Shown piece by piece: positions 45,967 through 59,646 of a stretch of 64,000 bases of DNA; positions within the stretch are counted from its first letter, which is position 1; each line of letters starts with the position of its first letter. The DNA is taken from NCBI RefSeq assembly GCF_954871325.1, contig NC_088779.1, forward strand, positions 2,916,846-2,980,845. Direction: 5' to 3'. Source of the DNA: Gordionus sp. m RMFG-2023 (taxonomy: Eukaryota > Nematomorpha > Gordioida > Chordodea > Parachordodidae). The translations under genes were made by a program, and so were the position numbers. The notes under the pieces were generated by a model. It was given only the letters and a program-made list of their open reading frames with translations. It did not search any database and was not told the origin of the DNA.

Positions 45967-48312
45967 GGTGAATTCCATATCAAATAAACCAAGGTTTCAA
46001 ACCGACCCCCCTTCAATTTTTTTTAAATTTTGTATACTGGTAGTATATTCTATAACTAAGAAAAAAAATGAAATTTTACCTTCCAACACTGTTTACCCGC
46101 TAAGATATGGCCGTTTAAAGCGCGGAAAAATGGTACATTTTTGACAAAATGCACCTCATTTATTTTCAAATATCTCGAGAAATAATTAAGTTAAAAAAAT
46201 AATATAAATTTTATTTTGTAGCTTAATAAAAGTTCTTTAAAATGACATAAAAATAATGATGAACATTTGATTAATATCGAAAACCGGATGTGTAAAACCG
46301 GAAATGGCCATAGAAAAAAAGGTATTTTTTATCAAAATTTTTTTTCTATAGATAGATCACTGCTTTATATTTGTACAAAATCCTAGACTGGGATGAACAT
46401 GGATTTAGGAGTTATCATTCTTTATATGGCTAAAATTGAACAAATTTAACATTAATATCATCATATTTTAATTTAATGAATAGTTATAAAATAATGTTAA
46501 TCTAAAAATTATGTCTAAATGACAGACCCTTACTTTTTTTTAATCTTTATCAAAATTTTTGAGAAGTGGCTGGAATAATGAGCTTTGTTTAACACTTTAG
46601 TTTAATTTTGTCTCGAAGTTACTTGACAAAATAATTCTAAACATATTTATAACTTTATTTGCCTCAAATTGCATTACATAATTGCATTACATATAGTACA
46701 ATCAAAAATTTATAAATAAAAAATATCATATATTATAATCATCCAAGGAATTTTAATATATTATGACTTTTGTTTTCGTCTAGCGGAATAAAAGCTTGGA
46801 ACTTTGTGTTCCAGAAATTCTCTTTTCTCTCAAAAATCTGCTTTCAAGATGACTTTCTATGCTCATATATTCATTATTGCTCACAAATATCTAATTTACC
46901 CCATAGATATTATTTCTTGCATAGTTAAATAAATCTATTGTTGTCAATATGTGATGTTCATATGGACGTTTCAAGCTTGCTCTAGCTGCTAACGGTTTAG
47001 ACGGCCCCCAAAATGTCGCATGGACTTATACCTTGTGCGGTTTCAAAAAATGTCACTCAGCCTTTATCCCAAAATTTCATGATTGTAGAGATTAATGAAA
47101 TCTTTTATTTTTATATTGGTTACTGCTCCATCAGAAAAATAATAAATTTTACCACTCAATTAAATCTCTCCTTCAAGAATACGATCAATTTTAAAAATAA
47201 ATATAATGCACATGCGTTGTGCTTTAAAATATCTGATATAACCACAAAATTTACATGTTTTATTATGTTGTTCTCACGGTAATAAATTATAAAAGAGTTG
47301 ATAGTAGCTTGATTATTGGTCTGATTAAATCCTTGTACATGGTTCTGCACTACAAATGCATAGTTTTCTGAAAAGTCTGCAATAACTAAGAATTCGCCAA
47401 CATTTAAATTGAATTTTAAAAAGTTTCGAATTAATGATTATCGTGAAACTATCAACAAATGAGGAATTAAATTGTTTAATTATTTAATTAAATAATCAAC
47501 AAATTCGTCAGCGGATTTTGTCAGTGTTTCGAGGGTAGTTCGAACTGCTATCCATTGTTTGAATGTTTTATAATCTATAGAATTCTCGTCAAATAATATA
47601 TTAATGCTTTCTTTTAATTTTGAATATAGGGGAAAATTTATTGTTGAATTTCAATTTTGGTAGATTATTTTATGCTAAATATAATATTTAAATTATTTAG
47701 TCAAGTAATTTTAATCGAGATAAAATTTAACTAAAGTTTTAAACAGCTCATTATCCCAGCCACCTCTCAAATTTAATTTATAAAGATAAAAAAAGTAGGG
47801 CCTATCATTTAAACATAATTTTTAAATTAACACTATTTCATAACTATTCAGTAAATTGCTATTAATGTTAAATTTGTTCAATTTTAGCTATATAAAGAGT
47901 GATAACTCCTAAATTTATGTTCATCCCAGTCTAGGATTTTGTACAAATATAAAGCAGTGTGATATCTATCTACAGATTTCCGGTTTTACACATCCGGTTT
48001 TCGATATTAATTAATTGTCTATCATATTTATTTTTATGTCATTTTAAAGAACTTTTACTAGCTACAAAAAAAAATTTTCTAACATAATTATTTCTCGAGA
48101 TATTTGAAAATAGATGAGGTGCAATTTGTCAAAAATGTGTCATTTTTCCGCGCTTTAAACGGTCATATCTTAGTGGGTAAACAGTGTTGGAAGGTAAAAT
48201 TTTATTTTTTTCTTAGTTATAGTATATACTACCAGTATACAAAATTTAAGGAAAATTGAAGGGGATCGTGTTGAAAATCGACTTTTTTTGTTGATTTGAT
48301 ATGGAATTCACC
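45967..48312. mobile_element. 2.3-kb DNA transposon relic with arms of about 650 bases
   Basis: GGTGAATTCCATATCAAAT opens and ATTTGATATGGAATTCACC (one extra G) closes. The inverted arms run to about 46630 on the left and from about 47690 on the right, with shared blocks such as GGCCGTTTAAAGCGCGGAAA, TCTCGAGAAATAATT and ACATCCGGTTTTCGAT. The loop (46640-47690) holds a transposase relic on minus. Both flanks are AT repeats, so the target duplication cannot be read. Confidence 0.88.
46900..47400 (-). pseudogene. transposase relic inside the long-arm element
   Basis: The minus strand carries protein-like text, GEFLVIADFSENYAFVVQ, then VQGFNQTNNQATINSF, IYYRENN, FSDGA-like and CDILGAV-like pieces in shifting frames with several stops. 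From memory it resembles a DDE-type transposase widespread in invertebrate genomes (IADFSENY...CDG.GG), which fits its place between inverted arms. It is only the C-terminal part and is not functional. Confidence 0.65.
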
Positions 48313-48319
48313 ATATATC

Positions 48320-50000
48320 AAATTAAATATTAAATAAAAAATTCAAGCAATCGCTTAAAATCAAATCTGGTGCTATTTTATTAATGATCTAAGGAAAAGG
48401 TATTTATCTCATCTCATCTTATCTTATATTTTTTTTTATATGTTATTTTTTAGATAAAAATATATAATTAAATCATTTTATCGTCATCTATTTTTTTCAC
48501 CAAAAATACAAAAAAACGACATTTTTTATATTTTAAAAAGCAAAAAAATTAAACGAAAATTAATATATTAATTTTTTATTTTGGTATTTTAAGGAAATTA
48601 TTATATAGTTTATTATATAATATTTTTTTTGTATATACATATTTAATTACCTTAACTAATATTATATTGCTAGCTTATATCAACCTATAATATATTAATG
48701 ATCTTTGAACTGCTTCAGCTATAACAGGTATACACATATAATTATCATCCGAAATAAACATTTCAAAAAAAAACTAAATATATATAGAGATATCCTACTT
48801 GATATACTTTATTTATCTATTATATATAAATATAAAATTTTAATTTAATGTTTATATTTATATATATTATTTTTATATTTATATATATTTTTTTCAATAT
48901 TAATTAGATATTAAATGAGATATTTTTTGGTTTAATATATTATATCGTTTTTATATTATTATATATATACAATATAATAATACAGAAAAGTCTTATTTGA
49001 TTATAAATTATTCATTATCCATATAATTCCTCTATGTATATAATATATATATAATATATGAAAAAAAATAGATCTGAGGTCCTTATACAATTAATGATAA
49101 TATTTATTACATTATTCAAGCTGTTAGATTATATGTTCAAATCCCTTAATTATCTCTCGAACGTTTATATATAAAAATGAAAAAACGGCAAATAAAAAAC
49201 TAAAAAAAAAAATGAACTATAAATCATAATGTTTTTTTTTAAAAGTCATTATAAATATTAGATTAGATTATTACGTTTTTATTTTACCTTACTACTATTT
49301 ACCGTAATCTATTAAATGCCAAATACCTAAGCATATAGGCTATAAATAAAAAAAAGGGAGATTTTATATTTTTTATTGTCAGTATAAAAATTAAAATTAT
49401 GATGTGTATAGAAAAATAGTAAAAATCAATGTAATTCTCACGTATACACCATAAAGTATTTCTAATGCCGAGTTCTTAAGACTACAAATATCTTAATACT
49501 AGAAGGAATAACAGGCACCTCCTACAATTTCACCGGTGTAGGGAGAAATCAAGTTTTTTTATCGAAACAGCTGACTCAAGCAGACTCCAAATATAGGCCC
49601 TGAGGAAGGAAAAGATTTTCATGTTATGCCATGTCTTATAGCTTTCCCTAGTGTTAGAAACGAAAATTTCTTAGTTTGATATGACACATATCAATTTTTT
49701 TTGTTGGAATATGAGTTTAAGGAATATTGAGCGACATGTTAGATGACAGTAAATTTAGATTAAAATAAAAAATTTTAAAAATAAAGGGTTTTATATAAAA
49801 TCTTCAAAAAAAAATATCTTCAAATATTTTTGCTCAAATCTTTTGAGCATTTTTTTTTCAAACCTTCTAAGTTATAAAATGAATAATTATTTATGTAATA
49901 ATAGCTCTTTTTTAAAAAAGAAAAATTTAAATAAATTGCTTATTATATATTGGCACAAATTCTATTTAAAATTGTTGAATGCCAATAACTCTGAGATACC
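48320..50000. other. very AT-rich intergenic DNA
   Basis: Mostly TA-rich low-complexity sequence to about 49450, then slightly more complex DNA to 49700. No gene or element recognised. Confidence 0.55.
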
Positions 50001-50006
50001 CGCCTT

Positions 50007-50125
50007 CCCCCCCCCCCCCGATATTCAGTTTTTAAAGAAACTTGGGATTCTAACCGTAACAAATACCGGGTTCGGTTCGGGTTTAGGTTCGAATAAAAAT
50101 AACGGGTTCGGGTTGATTTGGTGAA
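50007..50125. mobile_element. fragment related to hAT family E
   Basis: After a 13-base C run come CTAACCGTAACAAATACCGG, GTTCGGTTCGGGTTTAGG and TTCGAATAAAAATAACGGG, motifs of the family E sub-terminal parts. Ends not found. Confidence 0.45.
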
Positions 50126-50277
50126 GAGTAATCATAGACTCAGTTTATAAACCTATACAAAGCCAGTTAGAACCTTATCCCATATTAACTTATTTGGAGT
50201 TATGTAAAGAGAGCGTATTTTTTTTTAAAAAAAAAAGAAGTTTATCCCAAATCCCCGAGAAAATAATAACGATCCGG

Positions 50278-50511
50278 TAGCGTTGTCAAACGGTTCGATT
50301 TTAACCGATTCTTAAAAACCGGCTAACTCCATATTTTGCTAGGAGAAATACTATGCAAAGCCTTAAGATTGTTTGGACATTGATGGCACAATCGTTTGGA
50401 TATCTAGCAGAGAAATCTCGAGGTTAAGGTAACAAAACTTTTCTGGCAAAAATTTTTGAATTAAGCCGTTTTTTTACATAGGCTCAAATGGGGGGCCGTT
50501 TAACAACACTT
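50278..50511. mobile_element. hAT MITE family A
   Basis: TAGCGTTGTCAAACGGTTCG to GGGCCGTTTAACAACACTT. Confidence 0.8.
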
Positions 50512-50615
50512 ATATGAGCCTATATATATATTATATAAGATCGGCTTTGGTCATATCATATATGAGTCATAATAGAACACTTCTCCTATACGTTACCGTA
50601 GATAACTGTCATCGT

Positions 50616-50717
50616 TAGGGATCCAAACCAAACCTAAACCGGACCCTTAAACCGGTATTAACGGTTATTTTATAGAACCTGAACCTAAACCGAACCGATA
50701 TTCGTTTCAGATCCCTG
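50616..50717. mobile_element. minimal hAT element, 102 bp
   Basis: TAGGGATCCAAACCAAACC to TTTCAGATCCCTG, flanked by GTCATCGT and GGCATCGT (8 bases, one mismatch). Its interior is almost only sub-terminal ACCGAACC/GGTT motifs, a miniature of family E. Confidence 0.82.
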
Positions 50718-51724
50718 GGCATCGTCAATTAGCAATATACAATAAATATCTAAAAAAAAATAATTTATTATTAATTTAAACTTTTAAAGAGTTATGGATA
50801 TCAAAAGATACAACCAGGCGGTTAGTATACCGTTTTTAGATGTTTTATTTTGTTATGTTCGGGTGATAATTTATTTTTTAACTTTTCGGTTTCGGTTTTT
50901 ATAAATAATAACGGTTAATAACCTATTTATACGTTTCGGTCCCAGATTCAGATATTTGATGGAACCTGAGTATGTATGTTGACCTAACACCCCCCTCCCC
51001 CTCCGAGTTAACCCGCCATATGATTTTAAACGAAGAAATTTTATCTTAACCCCCCCCCCCCACCTCCATTTTTCCTATGCTAGAGGACCCTGACTTCCGG
51101 TTCACATATTTTGAATTTCAACCTCGATTTACTCTTTTCAAGAAGAAGAAAAATCATCCGTAAAAATGATTTTAAAATTTATCTCTAATTTTGTACAAAA
51201 ACATGCTTAGTTTTTAGATAGATAGATATAGAAAAAAAAATATAATATATAATATATACAAGGGAAGTGGTGGGAAAGTGTGTTTCGTTTAAAAAAAATG
51301 TTAATTTTTAGATTTTTTTATTTAAATTACATAATTTTTTAATAGTTATCACATAATTGTCAATTTATCAAAAAATACATAAAATGTAATTTTTCTAATC
51401 TAAAACACGCGTTTGATTTTAACAGAATATGATTATTTTTTTTGACACCGTCATTTTTTTTTGTGTTTTTGCAATATGTTTAATTTCAAAAATATTAAAT
51501 TTTTTTTTTTGTATTATTGGAATATGTTTTTTTGTTAATATCTTTTACATAGTAGAATTAGATATATATATATGATAAAATTACAAAATGAATGTTCCTT
51601 TTTGGGGGAAGGAGGAAGGGGGGGGGAGATAGAATTAGATGAAAAATGGGGTTTGAGAGAAGGAAATTGATTATATAACATAAAGTTACTATAAAGTATC
51701 TTTTAGACGATTCTATTTGAGGTG

Positions 51725-51872
51725 ATTTTTTTTAAACTGCTAAATAAATATGTGACTAAGGTTTGGGCACCTATCAGCGAAATCTCTAGGCATGGGCATG
51801 ATTTTTCTGGCTAAAATATCGAGTTAGCCATTTTTCAAGATCGGCTTCAAATCGAGCTGTTTAACAAGCGCT
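51725..51872. mobile_element. hAT MITE family A remnant
   Basis: Right half only: GGTTTGGGCACCTATCAGCG, TTTTTCTGGCTAAAATATCG and the end GAGCTGTTTAACAAGCGCTA. Confidence 0.65.
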
Positions 51873-51879
51873 AACTACA

Positions 51880-54800
51880 AATAATAAAACATTCATATTT
51901 TTTTTGTTAAAAAAGTCGTAAATCTTTTGACGCTAAATCCCATGGTCACGAGATACAGCAACCATTAAAATTCAACTATATTTGATAATAGGTCATAGTT
52001 TAGATGCCCAAATCTTCGTAATATTTTAATATTTAAAAGAATGAGACATAACTAGTCAATTTTATCCTTTAGGAGAGTAGGTGATAGGAATTCCGCAAGA
52101 AGGGGATAAATGAGTAAATAATATTTTAACATATTATTTTCTATCGATGACAGCTGATAGCAACTTACGAATTAATGTGGAAATTTTATGAATTAAAATT
52201 AATCCTAAAACCATATTAGGGCTTCTGACTCTGCATTTAACATCAAATTCTTTAAAGACTGGGTTGAAATAAACTGCCGAACCTCAGGGGTTAGGATTAG
52301 GGTTAGGCTCTGACTTTTGAGCCGTCATTTAAAATATAACGATGAACGCAGAACCATTCCAAAAAAGTCATCATCGTCATTTATTTTTTATTTTGTTCTT
52401 TCCATGACCTTAATTTGTAAGATGGGAGGATATGGGGGGGGGGGGGTGTTTATGTTTTTGGAGGAATATGATATCTTATCCATTGTCACCTCAGTGCTTG
52501 GAGAGAACTATTTACGGAAGAATGTTGTAACAAAAAAAATAAATGCGCCATTTTATTTTTGAATAGGGCCTCACCATGACCATATATTGCTCACCCCGCC
52601 AATATCTAACCCTTCCAATTTGACCAGAGGTAGCCTGCCATTTAATTTATAATCTCCCCTCACCCCTTCCCCTCCTATGGGCCTAAATTTTATTTTAAAC
52701 TGAGATAATTGACATTTTCTTCTTTTTTGGTCTTTGGATAAATCTTTGGTTCGAAAAACTTAACATAACATCTCTCCCTTTCTGAAAACTTTTTAAAATT
52801 CTAGTTCGGTTGATATTTAGTAAAACAAAAAAATATAATAAATAGTCACGTGGAGAAATTATTCAGGAATTCTTCTTATTTTATTTTTTTTTAAAGCAGA
52901 AGATAATAAAATATGTTTTAAAAAACAAATAAATTAATGCGAATAAATTAACCAAAATATCAACAACAACAAATATAGCAAAATTCCACATGATCAAGTA
53001 TATTTATTCATAGCTTAAAATGAGCAAAAAATGGTAACATATGTTTCCTTATACATAGAAAGGGACTAAAGGATAATAGCTCAGCTCTAGGAATGCTCAA
53101 TTGAAAATTTTTTATTCTAATTGGGATGAAATATATCTAAAATTAAACAAGTTTCTGAAAGGTAAGGAATAGGATTAAAGGTTAGAGAGTTATAGGTTAG
53201 TGTTTAAGATAATATTAACAAATGGTTTTAATAAATTTGAATAGTTTTTTTTATATTAAAATTTATAACCTGTCCAAACTGACAGGTCATGAGATTAATA
53301 AATAAACGAATAGAAATTTTAATAAATCAGCTGGGATAACGGCGATTTAGTACGGTGGATAACTATCGAGCCCATTAGTGTTATGATTTTTCGTTTTCTT
53401 ATTCTTTTATTCGACTTAGGGCAAGACAAACCTGCAATTCTTAAATATTTTTTTTCATGAATAAAATAACAACAAAATCCAGGGATCCAAACCGTAACGA
53501 ATATCGGTTCGGTTCGAAAATTTTAAAACCGGTTCTAATAGATTTGATCACTATTCTCTATACCATAATATTGAGCCCTTTATCCAAATTTAAAAAATCC
53601 TTCAAGATTCTCTTCCTGTCAAACTATATCTATAAGGAGGAAGAATAAATTTTTAGGGCTGAGAACCTACATGCTAACTTCGGGTAGCTGGCCATGGGCA
53701 GGGCCCTAACCTGGGCCTCACCGTGGGTCTGAGCCGGATCCGATCAATTAGGTCCATGGAGGTCCCTGATTCAAATACATAATAATATAGCCCAATTTCT
53801 AAATAAATTTATATAAATCTTATATCCTAGGGGAGAGGGACTCTGCTCTACATTAGTAACCACTAAACTTTAACTTATCCCAAAAATTTTGTCAAAGTAT
53901 ACTTATCTTTATATTTTAAAAGGTGGTCTAAATGCGTTTTAAAAAAAAATCTATATCTAAATCCTCTCGTTATGATAATGTTAATTTTGTAATTCATAGG
54001 TCTAGTCGGGTTATACATATTTTTTTTTAGAAAAATTGTCAAACTCTATTATCAATGCATATAAAACGCCAAACCTTTATATTTTGCATTATTATTATAT
54101 TATTATTATACATTACGAAAAAAAAATTAATGTGAATAATTATTAAAAAATATTAATATTATCATATACACACTAATCTAAAACAAATTAGTTTGTATTT
54201 CGAAATTTAATTACCTATCATTAATATTATAATTCATTAAAAAAAATATATACTAAATTTAATATGCTGTAATTAAATATATTTATGCAATATATAATTT
54301 TTTTTTAATGTTGTTATCTATATTTTATATTATAAGCTTATTTATTCATAATTTTGGAAAAAACTTTTAAAAATAATATATTAAACCAATTTTGTTTTAG
54401 TTTTTTTTTAAATATTAACTTTTTAATTAAATATATTATAACTATGATGATTTTTAATTATTTATAATAAAATAAAAAAAATAGATAATATTTCCATACT
54501 GTTTTATAGTTAATATAACATATAATTATAGTTTATGTTAATATATAATTTATGTAAATACAATCATCTATGAATATTAATAAAGTGTTTAAAATGTAAT
54601 TTAATAATATATTAATAGGATAATTATTTTATTCTTTGGAAAAAATAATTCATTTTTATATTCCCCCCTTTTAAAATAAAATTTTCGCTTATTATAAAAA
54701 CTGTTAAAATGTAAATAATTCTTAAATTTGTTGACTGTATATTCAGTGGCGTTTGTGGGGAGAGGGGTTGAAATTACCCAGCATTTGGTCAGATTTTCCC

Positions 54801-55630
54801 TAAAAACAATTAAGTTTCTAATTTATTGATTTTCCTTGATCATCTTTATATCATCTCTAGCTGAATAATTGGAAGCGCTAGTTCTAAAATATGCCAATGT
54901 TTTGTGGAATGTACAATTGTAACCAGTGTAGTAGACAGTATAAAGGAAAATAATAATTAATAACAAAATTTTTGCGCAAATATACGATTGAAAAGCGACT
55001 TGAAAGCATTTGTTCTGAATTTTCTTTAACTGCATTTTAATTTAATCCGTTTAGTAGTGATATAACGAAAAGGCAAAATAAGAAAAAAAATGGCATCATG
55101 CTAAAAAAAATGGAAAATATAGAAAAATTATATCTGTTATCCACTAATATTAAGTGTCTGATTATTACTTATTATTAATTCCTCAATATGGGAATCACAA
55201 AGAAGAATCCGAGTTATAAACAAAATGGAAGGCTATGACGACGCCACGCTTTAAGCATAAAGGTGAGATAAGCTTTTAGAAACACTAATTCAAAATATCG
55301 AACCATTAAGTCACACGCGCAGACAGCGGATGTGGGAAGGGGGGGGGGCTTTTGTTGTACTATTATGTTTTTTTTCATTGTTACCACCCATATAATATAT
55401 CCTTTTTAAAAGATATACTCATCAAATTGAATGCTATCTTAAAAAAAGACTGAATGGCTTATAACATTTGCCTCATTTTTACGTATTTCATATATCGAAG
55501 AATGTAGTATTAAAAATACTTACAAAAAAAATATTTATGCTTGCTTCAGAAGTATTGAATGTTTGTTTGTATAAAATATAAATATTAAAATAAGATTATA
55601 TTTTATTAATTTATATGTCGTTTGGTATTA
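51880..55630. other. intergenic DNA without recognised gene
   Basis: G13 run at 52434-52446, G10 at 55339-55348. A family E left end (CAGGGATCCAAACCGTAACG) is at 53481-53545. The stretch 53900-54720 is almost pure A/T. Short open frames have no coding character. Confidence 0.5.
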
Positions 55631-55634
55631 CAAA

Positions 55635-55755
55635 AAAGGAAAGGTGTCAATCAAAAATGGAAAGCATCAATTAAAATGCAAAGTGTCAATCAAAAAAAGG
55701 AAATGTTTCAAAGGCTTAGTAAAAGTGTCAATCAAAGTCAAAAAAGGAAAATCGT
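55635..55755. repeat. diverged GGAAAAGTGTCAATCAAA array
   Basis: About five loose copies of the unit that fills the arms of the palindrome at 57595-59651, here without the palindrome. Confidence 0.7.
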
Positions 55756-55768
55756 TATTTATAAATTT

Positions 55769-56506
55769 TAGTGAAGGTCACGGTCCGGACTGGACCGATA
55801 CCCAGTAACATATTTTTTTAAACCTAATTTAATTTGTTTTATCATTTTATTAAATATAAGAGTATTATATAAACAATAAAATTTATCCAATAGTATTGAA
55901 GTAAGTGATTTTGTGCTTGTGGAGGGCATATTAAAATTATGAGTAGATTATGTTTTTGAGATATTTTCATTTTCATCATTAGAAGTATATATTTTATATT
56001 TTATCAGATGTCTGCTTAAGGTACTTAATTATTTTATTAAGAATAAGGTTAAGTTATTTTGACAATGAATTATTCCGGCAGTTTCTTAAGAAAAAATAGA
56101 ACTATATAAATAATAACCAAAATATTTTAATAATAATACTGCTTATTTTGATTAATTTATTGCTTAAACAGTTGTAAACAATTATTTTGTTACTTGTTGC
56201 TGACGATACATAAAATTTGTTATTGCAGTGAACACATACTCTATGTTTTTTTTATTGGGACTATAAGTAAAATGTTTTGGACAAACTTATGGTTTTCATA
56301 TTGTAAATAAAAAATTAACAAAATCTAAAATAATTTATCTAGAAAAATATTATAATTATAAAATATACAAAAAAAATTATATTAATTGAATAGTAAAGCA
56401 CTTAAATAATAATAAAAGACCGGTCAAAAAATCCGGTCCAGACCACGGTCCTCAAAAAAAGATCGGTCCGACAATCGGACCGAGACCCGACCGTTGATCT
56501 TCACTA
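55769..56506. mobile_element. hAT element family F
   Basis: 738 bp, TAGTGAAGGTCACGGTCCGG to CCGTTGATCTTCACTA, flanked by ATAAATTT on both sides, a perfect 8-base duplication. Both ends are rich in CGGTCC/GGACCG motifs. The centre is AT-rich and non-coding. Confidence 0.93.
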
Positions 56507-56805
56507 ATAAATTTGTAGTTTATTTTATTTCTAATTTTTTTGCGATCTCTTTAAGTTAATTTTTAATCTATATCTTTTCTTATTCTCATTTTTGATTATT
56601 CTATTTTATATTTCTGTTAATTTTTCTTAACAATTATTTTTTTTTTTCCATTCCTTTAATTAAAATATTTTTTAACTTTTTTTTTCCTTTTCTTCTCCTT
56701 ATTACATTTTAATTTTTTTTAAAATTTATTTAATTATTATTTTCTCTAACAATTTTATTTATATTTTTTGCATATCAAATTTTAAATTAATAGTTTGGTT
56801 ATAAA

Positions 56806-57132
56806 TGTATACGTTAACGTCAATGTGTTTTTTTTCTTCCGGCAAATGTGTTATTTTTACAAACTTTAAATCATTTTTTGAGGGTGTTTTTAAAAATTTT
56901 ACCGGACTGAACCTTTGAGTCATTTATACTTTATATAAAAAAAATATAAGTAAAACTTAATATAAATTATATTGAGTTTAGAAGTTCGCGGGAAAATTGT
57001 GGGAAATTCGTAGGATAAATATTCCTAACATGACGGCATACATTTCCGGTAAAATCATATTTTTAAATTTTTTAAAAAAAGCGCTTAGAAAATGATTTAA
57101 AGTTGAAAAAAAAATAACACATTGCCGTAAAA
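56806..57132. mobile_element. long-TIR MITE family K, nearly complete
   Basis: TACGTTAACGTCAATGTG opens and AACACATTGCCGTAAAAATTG closes. The arms share AAACTTTAAATCATTTTTTG and AAAATGATTTAAAGTTG. Confidence 0.75.
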
Positions 57133-57279
57133 ATTGAATCGATTTGAACTATGCCAAACGATATGTAAATTTGGAAAATGTGATATCATATATATATGTA
57201 ATCCAGGAACGAGAACCCGAACCCTCAATATTTCATTGAACCAAAAACCAAACCCTTTTTTAAAATTTAGGGGTCAGGA

Positions 57280-57499
57280 TAGTGTTGTTAAACGGCTCAT
57301 TTTGAGCCGATTTTTAAAAACGGCTTACTCGAAACTTCATTCAGAAAAATATTACCTAATAGGCCCGAAGATTTTGCTCATAGAAGGAACAAAGGTCTAG
57401 ACATATATTTGCGAAATTTTGAGGCCTAGGCAATATTTTTCTGGCTAAGAGATAGCCGTTTTTAAAAATCGGCTCAAAACGAGGCGTTAAACAACACTA
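57280..57499. mobile_element. hAT MITE family A
   Basis: 220 bp, TAGTGTTGTTAAACGGCTCA to GCGTTAAACAACACTA, flanked by GGTCAGGA and GTTCAGGG (two mismatches). It sits inside a diverged family E-like piece (57205-57279, 57500-57520). Confidence 0.85.
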
Positions 57500-57599
57500 G
57501 TTCAGGGTTCAAGATTTATTTTTTTTTAATTTTGAAAAAATTACATATTAATTTTAAAAAAAAAACATTTTTTGATCATTTTTTCATGTAATTACAGGG

Positions 57600-57992
57600 T
57601 TTCCCATTCAAAAATAGGAAAAGTCCCAATCAAAAAAGGAAAAGGTTCAATCAAAAAATGAAAAGGTCCAAACAAAAAAGGAAAAGTGTCAATCAAAAAA
57701 GAAAAATTCACAAAAAGAAAGGGAAAAGTCCGATCAAAAAAAGGAAAAGTGTCAAACAAAAAAGTAAAAGGTTCAATCAAAAAATGAAAAGGTCCAAACA
57801 AAAAAGGAAAAGTGTCAATCAAAAAAGAAAAATTCCCAAAAAAGAAAGGAAAAAGTCCGATCAAAAAAAGGAAAAGTGTCAAACAAAAAAGGAAAAGGTT
57901 CAATCAAAAAATGAAAAGGTCCAAACAAAAAAGGAAAAGGTTCAATCAAAAAAGGAAAAGTGTCAATCGAAAAAGGAAAATTCCCATTCAAA
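57600..57992. repeat. minisatellite of the left palindrome arm
   Basis: About 18 units of 20-22 bases, consensus GGAAAAGTGTCAATCAAAA, with variants CCAATC, TTCAATC and TCCAAAC. Larger blocks of about 130 bases repeat within it. Confidence 0.9.
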
Positions 57993-59321
57993 ATAAATTT
58001 TTCAATTTTTCTTAAATTTTTATTTATTTTTGTCATTCCTTCTTATTTTATTTCTAACTTTTTGCGATTTCTTTTCTTTATTTGTATCTTTTCTCAATTT
58101 ATTTTTCTTACTATATTTTTTCTTTCTTCTTCTCATTTTTGATAATTCTTTTGTATTTTTAAAAATAATTTATAAATTTTGGTCCATTTTTTAACAATTC
58201 TATACGTTTTTTTTTCATCATACATATGTCGTAATTTATAAAGGGATCATAACTATCCGGGGGGATCCCTTTAAAATTAGAATTTTTTAAAGGATAAGAA
58301 CTATACGGCATTATCACGTTTAAACCATGATATAGAAGAATCTTATTTTATAAAGGGTTTTCCGCGCGTTTTGTTTTTTAAATTTATTGTAATTCATTAA
58401 TTTTTAATGTTTTTTTTGGCCCAATGAAATAAGATATGTATATTGGGTATTAATCGATAGCTAATCAAAAGATTTATTCAACTGAAAGTCCATCTCTCCC
58501 CCATAATGGGCTGGTCTAGGTCTTGGGGGGGGGGGGGTGAGAAATATTTTTATCAACACAAAATATCGATATGGGTATTAAATAAAAGCTAATTTTGATA
58601 TGGTTTGACTGAAGGTTTTCATTCTTGGTCTGGATGGGTATGACTTGATCTGGAGGGTAGGAGTGGAGAAGGGGGGGGGGGTGTAAAAAATTATTTTTTT
58701 TGATATGGGTATTAAATAAAAGGTAATAAAAACATTTCTCACCCCAAAACCTAGACCAGCCCATTATGGGGGAGAGATTGACTTCCAGTTGAATAGATCT
58801 TTTGATTAGCTATCGATTCATACCCTATATTACTAGACATATCTTATTTCATAAGGCCAAAAAAAACATTAAAAATTAATGAATAACAATAAAATTAAAA
58901 AACGAAACGCGCGGAAAACGCTTTTTAAAATAAGATTTTTCTATATCATGGTTCAAACGTGATAATGCCGTATAGTTCTTTATCCTTTAAAAAATTGTAA
59001 TTTTAAAGGGATCCCTTTAAATCCCGGATAGTTATGGTCCCTTTATAAATTACGACATATCGATGATGGAAAAAAAAACGTAAAGAATTGTTAAAAAATG
59101 GACCTAAATTTATAAATTATTTTTCAAAATACAAAAGAATTATCAAAAATGAGAATAAAAAAATTGAGAAAAAATATAGTAAGAAAAAAAAAATTGAGAA
59201 AAGATACAAATAAAGAAAAGAAATCGCAAAAAGTTAGAAATAAAATAAGAAGGAATGACAAAAATAAATAAAAATTTAAGGAAAATTGAAAAATTTATAA
59301 TTTTTTTTAAAAAAATTACGA

Positions 59322-59646
59322 TGTTCCTTTTCTGAATGGGAATTTTCCTTTTTTGATTGACACTTTCCTTTTCTATTGGGAATTTCCCTTTTTCGATTGA
59401 CACTTTTCCTTTTTTGATTTCTTTTTTTGTTTGACACTTTTCCTTTTTTGATTGAACCTTTTCCTTTTTTGTTTGACCCTTTTCCTTTTTGTTCGTACCT
59501 TTTCCTTTTTTGATTGAACCTTTTCCTTTTTGTTTGGACCTTTTCCTTTTTTGTTTGAACCTTTTCCTTTTTTGATCGGACATTTTCCTTTTATGATTGA
59601 AACTTTTCCTTTTTTGATTGTGACTTTTCCTTTTTTGAATGGGAAA
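59322..59646. repeat. minisatellite of the right palindrome arm
   Basis: The inverse of the left array (TTTTGATTGACACTTTTCC type), about 15 units, with a different order of variants from the left arm. Confidence 0.9.

Noticed and set aside
52287-52306. Interstitial telomere repeat (GGGTTAGGATTAGGGTTAGG)
   Set aside because: Only three imperfect units; too short to mean anything.
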